Assembly: GCF_049965315.1 (NCBI RefSeq)
Contig: NZ_JBMFWL010000023.1
Span: 1 to 29,867 of the forward strand
Length of the DNA stretch: 29,867 nucleotides
Reading direction: 5' to 3'
Origin: Acidithiobacillus_B sp049965315
GTDB lineage: Bacteria > Pseudomonadota > Gammaproteobacteria > Acidithiobacillales > Acidithiobacillaceae
Shown here: positions 14,796-22,919 of the stretch, in pieces
How the letters are laid out: every line of letters begins with the position of its first letter
How positions within the stretch are numbered: the first letter of the stretch is position 1
Made by a program: the position numbers and the translations under genes
Notes under the pieces: model-generated
The model's database searches: none
What the model was told of the DNA's origin: nothing
Seen by the model: only the letters and a program-made list of their open reading frames with translations

Positions 14796-15832
14796 GCATG
14801 ATCGCCCTCCCCTCCCGTCACGAACCGCGCCGCCTGCGCCGCCGCGCCAACCTGCGCGCCCTGCTGCGGGAGCATCATCTCCATCCCGGCGACTTTGTCC
14901 TTCCCCTCTTCCTCATCGACGGCGAAGGACAGCGGCGGGAGATCGCCTCCATGCCCGGCGTCCATCAGCACAGCATCGACCAGGCCGTGGCCTTTTGCGG
15001 CGAGGCAGTGCGGCTGGGCATTCCGGGGGTGCTCCTCTTCGGGGTGGTGGCAAACACCTGCAAAGATGCCCACGGCTCCGCATCCTGGGCCGCCGACGGC
15101 CTCGTCCAGCGCGGCATCGCCGCCATCCGCGCCGCCCACCCGCAGCTCCTCGTCATTGCCGATGCCTGTTTTTGCGAATACACCGAACATGGCCACTGCG
15201 GCGTCCTCGATGCCCAGGGGGATCGGGACGACAGCGCCACCCTGGAAAATCTCCAGCGCCAGGCCATCTCCTACGCCGAGGCCGGGGTCGATATCATCGC
15301 CCCCTCGGGGATGGTCGACGGCATGGTCATGGCCATTCGCGAGGCCCTGGATGCCGCCCGCCACGAAAAGGTCGCCATCCTCTCCTATGCCATCAAATAC
15401 GCCAGCGCCTTTTACGGCCCCTTCCGCGACGCCGCCGACAGCGCCCCCCAGTTCGGCGACCGCAAGGGGTATCAGATGGACCCCGCCAACCGCCGCGAGG
15501 CCTTTCGCGAACTGGCCCTCGACATCAGCGAAGGCGCCGACATGGTCATGGTCAAACCCGCCCTCCCCTACCTCGACCTGATCCGCGACGTGCGCGAACG
15601 TTGCGACCTCCCCGTCGCCGCCTACAACGTCTCCGGCGAATACAGCATGCTCAAGGCCGCCGCCCGCAACGGCTGGCTCGACGAACGAGCGAGCGTCCTC
15701 GAAGCCCTGCTCGGCATCAAGCGCGCCGGCGCCGACTTCATCATCACCTACCACGCCCTGGATGCCGCCCGCTGGCTGGATGACAGATGGCAGCGCCCTA
15801 CAGCGCCACCGGGGCGGAACGCAGATCAATAA
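14792..15832 (+). CDS. hemB: Delta-aminolevulinic acid dehydratase (porphobilinogen synthase)
   Basis: Condenses two aminolevulinates to porphobilinogen. Schiff-base Lys255 in MVMVKPALPYLD, the second active-site Lys202 in YAIKYASAFYGPFRDAA, and the zinc-type cysteines Cys126, Cys128 and Cys136 in CFCEYTEHGHC are visible, so it should be a zinc enzyme of the E. coli type. The 346-residue product is slightly long; the last dozen residues (a Pro/Arg-rich tail after WLDDRWQ) are not conserved in the family. The final 35 bases overlap the 3' end of the convergent GGDEF gene. The start shares ATGA with hemD. Confidence 0.97.
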   Translation: MSMIALPSRHEPRRLRRRANLRALLREHHLHPGDFVLPLFLIDGEGQRREIASMPGVHQHSIDQAVAFCGEAVRLGIPGVLLFGVVANTCKDAHGSASWAADGLVQRGIAAIRAAHPQLLVIADACFCEYTEHGHCGVLDAQGDRDDSATLENLQRQAISYAEAGVDIIAPSGMVDGMVMAIREALDAARHEKVAILSYAIKYASAFYGPFRDAADSAPQFGDRKGYQMDPANRREAFRELALDISEGADMVMVKPALPYLDLIRDVRERCDLPVAAYNVSGEYSMLKAAARNGWLDERASVLEALLGIKRAGADFIITYHALDAARWLDDRWQRPTAPPGRNADQ

Positions 15833-17954
15833 AACTCGCCCAGCATTGGCTACGCTGGTGCTTGCGCTCTTTGATCGCGTATAGCGCCTGGTCCGCATGG
15901 CGCAACAGCAATTCCGGCGATTCGTTGTCCATCGGGAATACCGTCAGGCCCATACTCGCCCGCACCTGGATGGATGAGCCCTCACTCCAGACAAAGGGTG
16001 TCTCGACAGCCTTTTGAATCTTGTACAAGAGTGCCTGCAAATCCGTTAAATCTTCCAGATCCTCAAGCAATAGCACAAATTCATCGCCCCCCAAACGCAC
16101 GAGAAAATCCGTTCGCCGAACCACAGCAAGGAGGCGCTGCGCAATGTCCTTGAGAAGAAGGTCTCCCGCTTCGTGGCCATAACTATCGTTTACTGGCTTG
16201 AAATCATCCAGATCCAGCATAACGACCGCCAGGATCCGCCCGTGCCGGGCACTGCGCAAGAGAGCCTGTGCAAAATAGTCATCCAGCCCACGGCGGTTGG
16301 CGAGACCTGTCAGGGGGTCATGGGTAGCCAGCCAGGACTGGTGTTCGCGTTCTGCCGCAAGAACTCCCTTAAGGTCGAGCTCATCTAGACCATGGCCGAG
16401 CAGCAGGGCCACGCGGGAAAGCAATTTCATGAGGTCCCGGGAAAAAATATCGGGATGAACAGCAACAACCGTGAGCACTCCCCAAACTTGGCTCCCCCGG
16501 CGTATCGGGATCGCTGCGGCAGACTGTGATGTCGTTTGATCTGTCCGCGCTGGCAATCCGAGCCCAACCCCCAAGGGCTGAGGATATTGGCTAAACCCGC
16601 TACGCCAGGCCAGGGATGCCTGCTCATCTTCGAGGCTGGATGATGGTGTTTCTAGACCAGCGCTGGCCAAATGCGTAAAACCATGACCTACGTCCGGTCG
16701 GCCGATCCAGACTGTCGCGAAAAGACCGCTTTCCACCAGCCGCTGGCAGACATTATCCAGCAGATGGATCTCATCCTGTGCGGCGAGCACGATGTCGCCC
16801 TCGTCCAACAACGCCTGATATAAAATAGTACGATGCTGGATTTCAGCAAGGCTTTTGAATTGGCGATCGGCAATGTGCAGGGCATCGCTTAACTGATGCA
16901 GCAAGACCTGTAAACTGGCGCTGAAATAATGAGGGTTCTTGCTCGTGACCAACAGCACCGCCAGCGGCTCTGTATCCGAATAAATGGGCCATGCCCCGAA
17001 AACCCGTATGGGCGCCAAGAGAACAGAGCTATTACAACACGCCTGTAACTGCGCATCATGCTCGATGTTCCCAATGATCGCCTGTTCCGATTGCAAAGCC
17101 TGCAATGCCAGCCCCATTTCCGGTCTGATGGCGATGCCATCTAGACCCTCATGGAGATCGGCGATAGCGGCGCTAATCGCTGTACTTTGACCATGGACAG
17201 TCACCAACTGCAAGGTTCCCCCTGCATTCCTCTCCAGAACCCATGCCGCAAAAGCCTGCGTCCGTTCTACTAGAAGCCGCGGCACCTGAGCGTAAGCAAC
17301 CGCCATACTCGGCGCTGCCAAGAAATCGCGCAAAAGTTCACTGATGGCCTGCTGATAGTCAGAGAGCCGCAGCAGATCCACCATGTTCTTGCGTCGTTCC
17401 AGAAAAACCGAAAGGTCTTCGGCCAAACGAATGAACAAATCCGTCCCCAAGTCGGTCAGGACGGGGGCATCCCCATAGTGCAAAACCACCACGCCCAGCA
17501 AACCATCTAGCGAACGAAAAGGCACCACGACACTACCGCGGAGGGAAAATTGCTCAAGCCTATCCCGCCAAGCGACATAGCTGGCATCCGTAGCACTAGT
17601 CCTACGCACCACATCCCCAGTGCGTAGGGCTTCAGCGATGGATCCCCCTCCCTGCTCCCCGCCAACCTCGGGGATGGGCGAAAGCTGGAGGCCATCGACA
17701 AAAGTACGGGCAGGGCCGCTGGCGGCAAGGATATCCACCCTCTTCGCGTCCCCGGCGAGGAGCCCGATCCAGACCACGGGTAGGCGCAGATGTCGTACCA
17801 GCAGCTCTGTCAACTGCTCCAAGGTTTGCTCCACGGGCATCCCGAGGGTATCTGCAAACAAGCGGCTGGCCTCTCCCAGGGCCAAGTAAAAGCGCTCCCG
17901 CGCCAACATATTCTGGCGTATCCGACCTTCCTTGAATAGCCAACGAAAAACCAT
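15798..17954 (-). CDS. Diguanylate cyclase with three GAF-like domains
   Basis: A 718-residue soluble signalling protein that should make cyclic di-GMP. By eye it has three GAF-like sensor domains (about 40–185, 210–365 and 385–525) and a C-terminal GGDEF domain (about 540–700) starting THDPLTGLANRRGL. The active-site GGDEF motif is intact at 622–626, and RRTD ends five residues before it, so the product-inhibition I-site is also intact. No membrane helices or signal peptide. It starts 23 bases after the dynamin-like gene and is probably cotranscribed with it. Its DNA is poorer in GC than the flanks (one 60-base line at 16021 has 24 G/C by hand count, against 40 in a hemB line at 14881), suggesting acquisition or weak expression. 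The GAF ligands are unknown. Confidence 0.88.
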   Translation of the reverse strand: MVFRWLFKEGRIRQNMLARERFYLALGEASRLFADTLGMPVEQTLEQLTELLVRHLRLPVVWIGLLAGDAKRVDILAASGPARTFVDGLQLSPIPEVGGEQGGGSIAEALRTGDVVRRTSATDASYVAWRDRLEQFSLRGSVVVPFRSLDGLLGVVVLHYGDAPVLTDLGTDLFIRLAEDLSVFLERRKNMVDLLRLSDYQQAISELLRDFLAAPSMAVAYAQVPRLLVERTQAFAAWVLERNAGGTLQLVTVHGQSTAISAAIADLHEGLDGIAIRPEMGLALQALQSEQAIIGNIEHDAQLQACCNSSVLLAPIRVFGAWPIYSDTEPLAVLLVTSKNPHYFSASLQVLLHQLSDALHIADRQFKSLAEIQHRTILYQALLDEGDIVLAAQDEIHLLDNVCQRLVESGLFATVWIGRPDVGHGFTHLASAGLETPSSSLEDEQASLAWRSGFSQYPQPLGVGLGLPARTDQTTSQSAAAIPIRRGSQVWGVLTVVAVHPDIFSRDLMKLLSRVALLLGHGLDELDLKGVLAAEREHQSWLATHDPLTGLANRRGLDDYFAQALLRSARHGRILAVVMLDLDDFKPVNDSYGHEAGDLLLKDIAQRLLAVVRRTDFLVRLGGDEFVLLLEDLEDLTDLQALLYKIQKAVETPFVWSEGSSIQVRASMGLTVFPMDNESPELLLRHADQALYAIKERKHQRSQCWASFIDLRSAPVAL

Positions 17955-17977
17955 CTAGCCCGCCAGAACGTAATGTT

Positions 17978-19951
17978 TTATGCTAAATTGTTCGTAGTGT
18001 CCGCCAATGTATACGGCCCAAGCACGCCTTGCAATGACTGGTAGGCGGCATCCAGATCCAGCAAAAGGAGTATTTTCGCTTTTTTCTGGCGCTCCAATTC
18101 GGCAATGCGCGGTTGGATGTTCATCATGGATTCCATGATCGCTTCCAACGCCTGCAGTTGATCTTTTGCCTGCAGATAAAATAGGTCCATTTGTCGATTC
18201 ATCATCTCCAGGCTTTCACTCACCCAAGCCTGCAATTCCAGCCGCGTTTCTCGAACGAAATCCTGCACCTTAGTGGCAACGGTAAGAAATGCCGTGCGTA
18301 CCACTGCCCCCTGCGTCTTCGCCGCAATCTCCAGCCGCTTGCCAAAGCGCTGGTAGTTTTCTGCCATACCAAGCAACTCTGCACGGCGTGGCAAAATAGC
18401 ATAAGGAACGGTATCGAGGGCGGGTAGCCCATAACGCTGCTCAAGCTGACGGTAAGAATCGACCATCAATGCCGAAAGTCGGTTCGCTCTATCCAGAGCG
18501 GTATCAAAATGGCTGATGGTATCTGCAAAAAACTGCGAAAAGCGCTCATAGATGCCAATGGTGGTCCATGCCGCCAGAAGCTCGTTACGGGCATCGCCAA
18601 TAATACTATCAAAGCGATCCATGGACAGGGAACTGAGCAACCAGTTTTCCGTAGCAGCTACAAATTCCCGTTGTTTTTGATGAAAGGCACTACGATCACT
18701 GGCAAAGGTGCGGAGAATTTTTTGTTGTCGAGCCACTAGGCGCGGAACCTTTCCCTCGCTTTGCGCCCCCAGCCGTTGCATGCTGTCTATGTCTTCATCA
18801 AGGTGATGGATCTGCTCATCCAAGATCGTTCGCTGCTCCGCCACCACACGATCCACCAGATTTTGCACACGGGAAAGAACTGCTAACCGCTTGGCCGGAA
18901 TCAAAATGTCGGCAATAGCGGCTTCAAGAGGAGCTATACCACTACGGGCAAGCAATATCTGATCCCCGCGGATACGCGACACTAGGCCCTTTTGCCCCGA
19001 TACTGGCAGCACCTGAAGAGGGCTGATCTGCAGACGTCTGGCCGTGACCTCTACCTGCGACTGAATGGACGCAGACACCTGCGCATCGTCGCGGAGCTCG
19101 TCCCAGAGCATGTCCACTTTATTCAACACCACCAGCTGTTTTTGATAGAGATTGCGACAAAGATATTGATCCCAGATTTCCAGATCACTCTGGGTAACTC
19201 CGGTATCCGCACCCAAAACGAAGACGATGGCATCAGCGGAAGTCGATGATTCCAGCGCAAGTTCGGGCTCACTACCGATAGCATTCAAGCCAGGGGTATC
19301 GAGGATGCTCAATCCTGCCGCCAGGACCGGGTGGGGCATACTCAGAAGAGCGTAACGCCAACGGGGAATCAGCACCCGACCCATATCGCAGGAGGGACAA
19401 TGACTGGCATTCTGGTTGCCAGCCGCGCTGCGCAAGGGCGGGCAAAGGCCATACCGGCGCGCCTCCACCAGCGGCACGCACAGCGTTTCAGTGATGTGCG
19501 CCAAGGCGCTGTCGCGTGCTTCCACATCTGCCAGATCCAAGGGCAGATGTGTCCAGACGGCTTTGACCCTTTTCAATTTTTCGACGGAAGTGTCCAAAGA
19601 TCGGCTGTTGATGGGAAGCAGACGCAGACCTGGATCCTGCTTACATCCGGATATTTCGACGGGGCACATGGTGGTTTGCCCGGGGCCGGAAGGCAGTACG
19701 CGCCCGCCCAGATCGGCAAAAAAAAGGGCATTGACGAGTTCGGTCTTCCCCCGAGCAAATTCCCCAAAGAAAGCAATGCGTAGGGAGTCCTGCGCAATCT
19801 CGTCGCCAAGGCTCTCCAGACGCAGCATAGTCGCCCCAGGGAGAAGTTCTAACTTTCCGGTTACAGCGGACAACTCCCGCAGACCAGACGCAAGCTGGAC
19901 ACGCCATTGATGGAACTCTTGTAAGCGCTGAACCAATAGAGAGGTTTCCAT
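17978..19951 (-). CDS. Dynamin-like GTPase
   Basis: A 657-residue large GTPase of the bacterial dynamin superfamily, which assembles on membranes. G1 is GEFARGKT at 63–70, a G2 threonine lies in GQTTMCP near 93, G3 is DTPG at 218–221 and G4 NKVD at 277–280. The rest is long and helical with coiled-coil character (about 355–630), as in dynamin stalks. Between G2 and G3 is an insert with Cys170 and a CPSC at 185–188, not usual for dynamins and possibly zinc-binding. No strong membrane helix is seen; attachment could be peripheral. It is upstream of, and probably cotranscribed with, the GAF–GGDEF gene. AGGA stands 9 bases before the ATG. Bacterial dynamins act in membrane repair, cytokinesis or phage defence; which applies here is unknown. 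Confidence 0.85.
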   Translation of the reverse strand: METSLLVQRLQEFHQWRVQLASGLRELSAVTGKLELLPGATMLRLESLGDEIAQDSLRIAFFGEFARGKTELVNALFFADLGGRVLPSGPGQTTMCPVEISGCKQDPGLRLLPINSRSLDTSVEKLKRVKAVWTHLPLDLADVEARDSALAHITETLCVPLVEARRYGLCPPLRSAAGNQNASHCPSCDMGRVLIPRWRYALLSMPHPVLAAGLSILDTPGLNAIGSEPELALESSTSADAIVFVLGADTGVTQSDLEIWDQYLCRNLYQKQLVVLNKVDMLWDELRDDAQVSASIQSQVEVTARRLQISPLQVLPVSGQKGLVSRIRGDQILLARSGIAPLEAAIADILIPAKRLAVLSRVQNLVDRVVAEQRTILDEQIHHLDEDIDSMQRLGAQSEGKVPRLVARQQKILRTFASDRSAFHQKQREFVAATENWLLSSLSMDRFDSIIGDARNELLAAWTTIGIYERFSQFFADTISHFDTALDRANRLSALMVDSYRQLEQRYGLPALDTVPYAILPRRAELLGMAENYQRFGKRLEIAAKTQGAVVRTAFLTVATKVQDFVRETRLELQAWVSESLEMMNRQMDLFYLQAKDQLQALEAIMESMMNIQPRIAELERQKKAKILLLLDLDAAYQSLQGVLGPYTLADTTNNLA

Positions 19952-19965
19952 TAAAAGTATCCTGA

Positions 19966-19995
19966 ATTATAAATTTGCTAGAAATAATCGCACAA
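19966..19995 (-). promoter_or_regulatory. Candidate promoter of the dynamin–GGDEF pair
   Basis: A perfect TATAAT (19971 to 19966) follows TTGTGC (19995 to 19990) at a spacing of 18, on the minus strand. It implies a transcript start near 19959, only about 8 bases before the ATG, which would exclude part of the ribosome-binding site. Either the mRNA is almost leaderless or the true start is further upstream in this AT-rich gap (19952–20155), which holds no other clear feature. Confidence 0.35.
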
Positions 19996-20155
19996 TCCCA
20001 TGAAAAACATAACAATTGCAGCTCAAATAAATTTCCATCAATTCTGATGCCTACATTTTCCTATTGCCAGATAATCGCCTTCGCGCCAAACCGCCATGTC
20101 CTTACCCCCATGCAAAAAGTCCTTTTGGCGTGGGTGCGGACGGCGAGAAAAAGGG

Positions 20156-21415
20156 TTAATCCAAGACGGCTGCCCAAGCCATGGCATGCAGATAACATTG
20201 ATTGATATCGGCCATGTCCAAACCCAACGACCCCGCCAAGGCAAGCGTACCTGGGGCATCCCCCTGTTCAATGGCCTCGATCAGGCGCAAAAGGATGCCG
20301 TTCTCCCCTTCATGCCGCAGGATGGCCGCGTCCACTTCCGGCGGCAAATGCAGGTCGCCCAGGATATCGGCCATGGGTACTCCCAGCATGGCATCCAGAA
20401 GCGACAACATCCCCACCAAAAAAGACTGATGCATTTGCGCATTGTCAGCGCTTAAGGCGGGCGCCTTTTGGCGCAACTGCTCGGCCAACCGCCCGCGCGT
20501 GGCGGCCATGGTCAACAGCGGCGAACCGCGCCCACCCTGGCCGGCGAAAAGGAGCAAGGTCAGCCAACGCTGGAGCGGCTGGCGGCCCAGGAGGATCAGC
20601 GCTCGGCGGATGCTGTCGATCTCCTGGCCGCGCGTCAGGCCGGCCGAGTTCATGTAACGCAACAACTGATAAGACAGGCCGGGATCCTTCTGGAAAGCCT
20701 GCTCGATCTCCGCAACGGGACCGTTTTCCCCCAGCAGGTTCAGGAGCCGGAAAATGCTCAGATGGTTCGCCCCGATCCGCTTCCCGGCAATGATCTCCGG
20801 CCGCATGAAATAGTAGCCCTGGGTAAAGTCCACTCCCGCCTCATAGCAATGCCGCGCAATACCCTGGGTTTCCACCCGCGTCGCCACGATCGCCTGGTCC
20901 CCGGACCGCCGGATGGTGCGAATCTGCGCCTGCACCTGGGATAACTCTGCGCTGTAGAGATCTACCTTCACAAAATCCATGAAAGACAGCAGCTCCGCAT
21001 GCCACGGCGTATCCTGAAAACGATCCAGGGCGAGGCGGTAGCCCTGCCGGCGCAGCGCCCCAAGGGTAGCCAGGAATTCTGCGCTGGGCGCTTCGGTGAT
21101 GGTGAACTCGGGAATGATGCGCTGGGCCGGAAACAGCTCCAGGCTTTTTTCGTCAAAAAGGCTATTGGTGAAATTCACGAAGGCGAGCTTGCCGCCCAAA
21201 AGCTGCTCCACGCTGAATTGGCTAAAGGCCTTGATCAGCACGCGGGCGGAAGCCAGGAAAGGGTCGTCCATGGGCCCCCCCAGCTCCTCCCGGGCAAACA
21301 GCTCATAGCCGATGATCTCCCCTTGCCGCCCCAGGATGGCCTGACGGGCGATGAATTCCTCCTGAGGCGCCGCCGCGGCGGCGTCCGGCATTTGCGGGTC
21401 AATGGTGTTGCTCAT
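20156..21415 (-). CDS. EAL–HDOD (YuxH-type) protein with degenerate EAL
   Basis: A 419-residue cytoplasmic signalling protein. The N-terminal part (about 20–200) has the EAL fold, seen in FIARQAILGRQGEIIGYELF and FVKVDLYS, but the catalytic signature is ELFAR (38–42) instead of EALxR, and the usual DDFG is DRFQ, so cyclic di-GMP hydrolysis is not expected. The C-terminal part (about 205–400) is an HDOD domain, as in YuxH-type proteins. It begins 6 bases after the stop of a stand-alone protoglobin and is surely cotranscribed. The likely job is binding, scaffolding or relaying a signal from the globin; that is inference. Confidence 0.86.
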   Translation of the reverse strand: MSNTIDPQMPDAAAAAPQEEFIARQAILGRQGEIIGYELFAREELGGPMDDPFLASARVLIKAFSQFSVEQLLGGKLAFVNFTNSLFDEKSLELFPAQRIIPEFTITEAPSAEFLATLGALRRQGYRLALDRFQDTPWHAELLSFMDFVKVDLYSAELSQVQAQIRTIRRSGDQAIVATRVETQGIARHCYEAGVDFTQGYYFMRPEIIAGKRIGANHLSIFRLLNLLGENGPVAEIEQAFQKDPGLSYQLLRYMNSAGLTRGQEIDSIRRALILLGRQPLQRWLTLLLFAGQGGRGSPLLTMAATRGRLAEQLRQKAPALSADNAQMHQSFLVGMLSLLDAMLGVPMADILGDLHLPPEVDAAILRHEGENGILLRLIEAIEQGDAPGTLALAGSLGLDMADINQCYLHAMAWAAVLD

Positions 21416-21421
21416 GGAACC

Positions 21422-21961
21422 TCACACCGTCATCAAACGGTCCAATAGATTCTTGGAAATCCCCGTCACCTGCAGCAATCGCGCATAGTAAGCCCGATCA
21501 ATCAGATATTGGCACAGGTCCAGTAAACGCAACACCGCCGCCGTCACCGCCCCCTCCGGGTATTGATGGGCCACACCGATGCTGCCCAAGACTTGCGGCA
21601 GGGCGGCACGCAGGTAACTCATCCCGAAGGCGGTAAATAACGGCGGAATCCGCGCTTGCACATGGGTCTCCCCGACGCGATCCTGCGCATCGAGGAAAGC
21701 GGCATCATGGGGGCCGGTAAATAGCTGTTCCAGCCATTGGGTGATATTCGCCTCCACCAGCGCAGCATGGGCCTCAAGTCGCTGCTCCACTTGCGGGTCG
21801 GAGCGCAGCCGCTGCATAAAATGCTGCGCCACCAGCGCCATATGGGGCACCACCTTGGGCCCGACCTCCTGCAAAAGCCGGAGGTCATCGCCCCCAAAGC
21901 CGGAAATGGGCAAAAAACTGGACAATTGCGGATCCTGCTGCGCGACGCCCAGAAAATCCAT
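21422..21961 (-). CDS. Stand-alone protoglobin / globin-sensor domain protein
   Basis: A 179-residue single-domain haem protein of the globin-coupled-sensor/protoglobin family, with no output domain attached. The proximal haem ligand is His100 in VGETHVQARIPPLF, and the last helix LRLLDLCQYLIDRAYYARLL is typical. At the position that aligns with the distal B10 tyrosine it has methionine (HFMQRL), unlike its paralogue in this window. The start at 21961 is chosen because GGGAGG is about 7 bases upstream; an earlier in-frame ATG at 22033 lacks one. It leads the operon with the EAL–HDOD gene. It should bind O2, NO or CO and may signal by protein contact; ligand preference cannot be read from sequence. 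Confidence 0.85.
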   Translation of the reverse strand: MDFLGVAQQDPQLSSFLPISGFGGDDLRLLQEVGPKVVPHMALVAQHFMQRLRSDPQVEQRLEAHAALVEANITQWLEQLFTGPHDAAFLDAQDRVGETHVQARIPPLFTAFGMSYLRAALPQVLGSIGVAHQYPEGAVTAAVLRLLDLCQYLIDRAYYARLLQVTGISKNLLDRLMTV

Positions 21962-22191
21962 ATCCGTTCCTCCCGAGTGAGTAAAAAGCCCAATTTCCAA
22001 GTGCCCGCTGCAATAACCAATAAAATTTCTCATGGAATAAAGAAAAAGCGAAGACTGGCAGGGCGTGCCATGGGAAAACAGGCGTCGCCACGGCGCGCAG
22101 GGATACCCGCAACCGGGGCCACCGGAGAAAAGGCGCCGGCAAACCCCGGCACCATCAGCATGGAAAACGGCGTTCTTCCTGACGGATCCCC

Positions 22192-22572
22192 CTAATAGTA
22201 ACCCGTCTCCTGGTGTACTTCCGGCAGTCCGCCGCCCTCCACGGCAAGCGCCCAGATCATCCGCGCCACGCTCTCCGGTGCAATCACCGTACGCTGATTA
22301 TGAATGGCCGCCAGCCCTTCCCGCAACTCCTGGCGCACCGCATGGGATCCGGTAAGATCAAAGAGGATATCGATATCCTGGCTCCGCGCGATCAGTTCCT
22401 GAATGCCATACACGGGGATACCCGCGTTTGCGGCGGCCGTGCGTCCCGGGGTATTGTTCGGCTCGGCCACGGCAATGATCTGTATGCCCTGACGCGGCTT
22501 TTTGCGCAGGGCGTCCAGAAATGCCGAACCCACCCGCCCCAGTCCGATGATGGCTATCGCTTGCTGTTGCAT
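22192..22572 (-). CDS. Small stand-alone Rossmann-fold NAD(P)-binding protein
   Basis: A 126-residue protein that consists of a single nucleotide-binding domain. The dinucleotide motif GLGRVG lies at about 10–15 after AIAIIG; strand–helix alternation continues through QIIAVAEP and DIDILFDLTG, resembling the N-terminal domain of homoserine or acetaldehyde dehydrogenases without a catalytic domain. AGGAGAGG lies 6 bases before the ATG at 22572. A role as a redox-sensing or regulatory subunit is conceivable, but no function is recognised. It is followed on the same strand, 230 bases later, by the protoglobin–EAL operon; the gap (21962–22191) shows AT-rich stretches but no clear promoter. Confidence 0.75.
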   Translation of the reverse strand: MQQQAIAIIGLGRVGSAFLDALRKKPRQGIQIIAVAEPNNTPGRTAAANAGIPVYGIQELIARSQDIDILFDLTGSHAVRQELREGLAAIHNQRTVIAPESVARMIWALAVEGGGLPEVHQETGYY

Positions 22573-22919
22573 GATGCACCTCTCCTTCCTTGTGGTATAG
22601 GCTGCCTATTAGGCGAAAACCGCGGCCCTGTCCAGCAGGCGTGGCATTTATCTCGGGAATGCCGCGAGAGCGCCTGCACCACACGGAAGCAGGCGAACGC
22701 CCGGCACTGATCAACTTTCCAAGCAGCTTGAATCGTTCCCGGAGGGAAGGCGAGGTGCGCTTGCCGGACCCCGGCAGGCCCCGGCCCAAGGCTTAGGAGG
22801 GTACAGAGGATATGGGCGTCGGCCATTTCCTGCAGGATGCCTTCGGCCCGCAGCGCCGAACTGCCCGGTAGCGCCCCCTGGAACAGCATTTGAACGGTAT
22901 CCGCAACGGTTTCAGTCAC
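22554..22919 (-). CDS. Doubtful open frame upstream of the Rossmann gene
   Basis: A 121-codon open frame whose first 45 or so residues (MTETVADTVQMLFQGALPGS onward) look protein-like, with GGAAAG before the ATG. The rest is rich in Cys, Arg, Pro and Ser, runs through the promoter and ribosome-binding site of the next gene and overlaps its start by 19 bases. It is either a gene whose 3' end was lost or a chance frame. No family is recognised. Confidence 0.22.
   Translation of the reverse strand: MTETVADTVQMLFQGALPGSSALRAEGILQEMADAHILCTLLSLGPGPAGVRQAHLAFPPGTIQAAWKVDQCRAFACFRVVQALSRHSRDKCHACWTGPRFSPNRQPIPQGRRGASCNSKR
22597..22614. promoter_or_regulatory. Overlapping inverted repeats before the Rossmann gene
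   Basis: ATAGGC-T-GCCTAT (22597–22609) overlaps GCCTA-T-TAGGC (22604–22614). Both are perfect and share a half-site, so three AGGC/GCCT half-sites lie in 18 bases, 25–42 bases before the gene's start codon. This layout suits an operator for a multimeric regulator, which is not identified. Confidence 0.4.

Noticed and set aside
20100..20155. CCTTTT/AAAAGG stem after the EAL–HDOD gene as a terminator
   Set aside because: Only six weak pairs with a loop over 20 bases.
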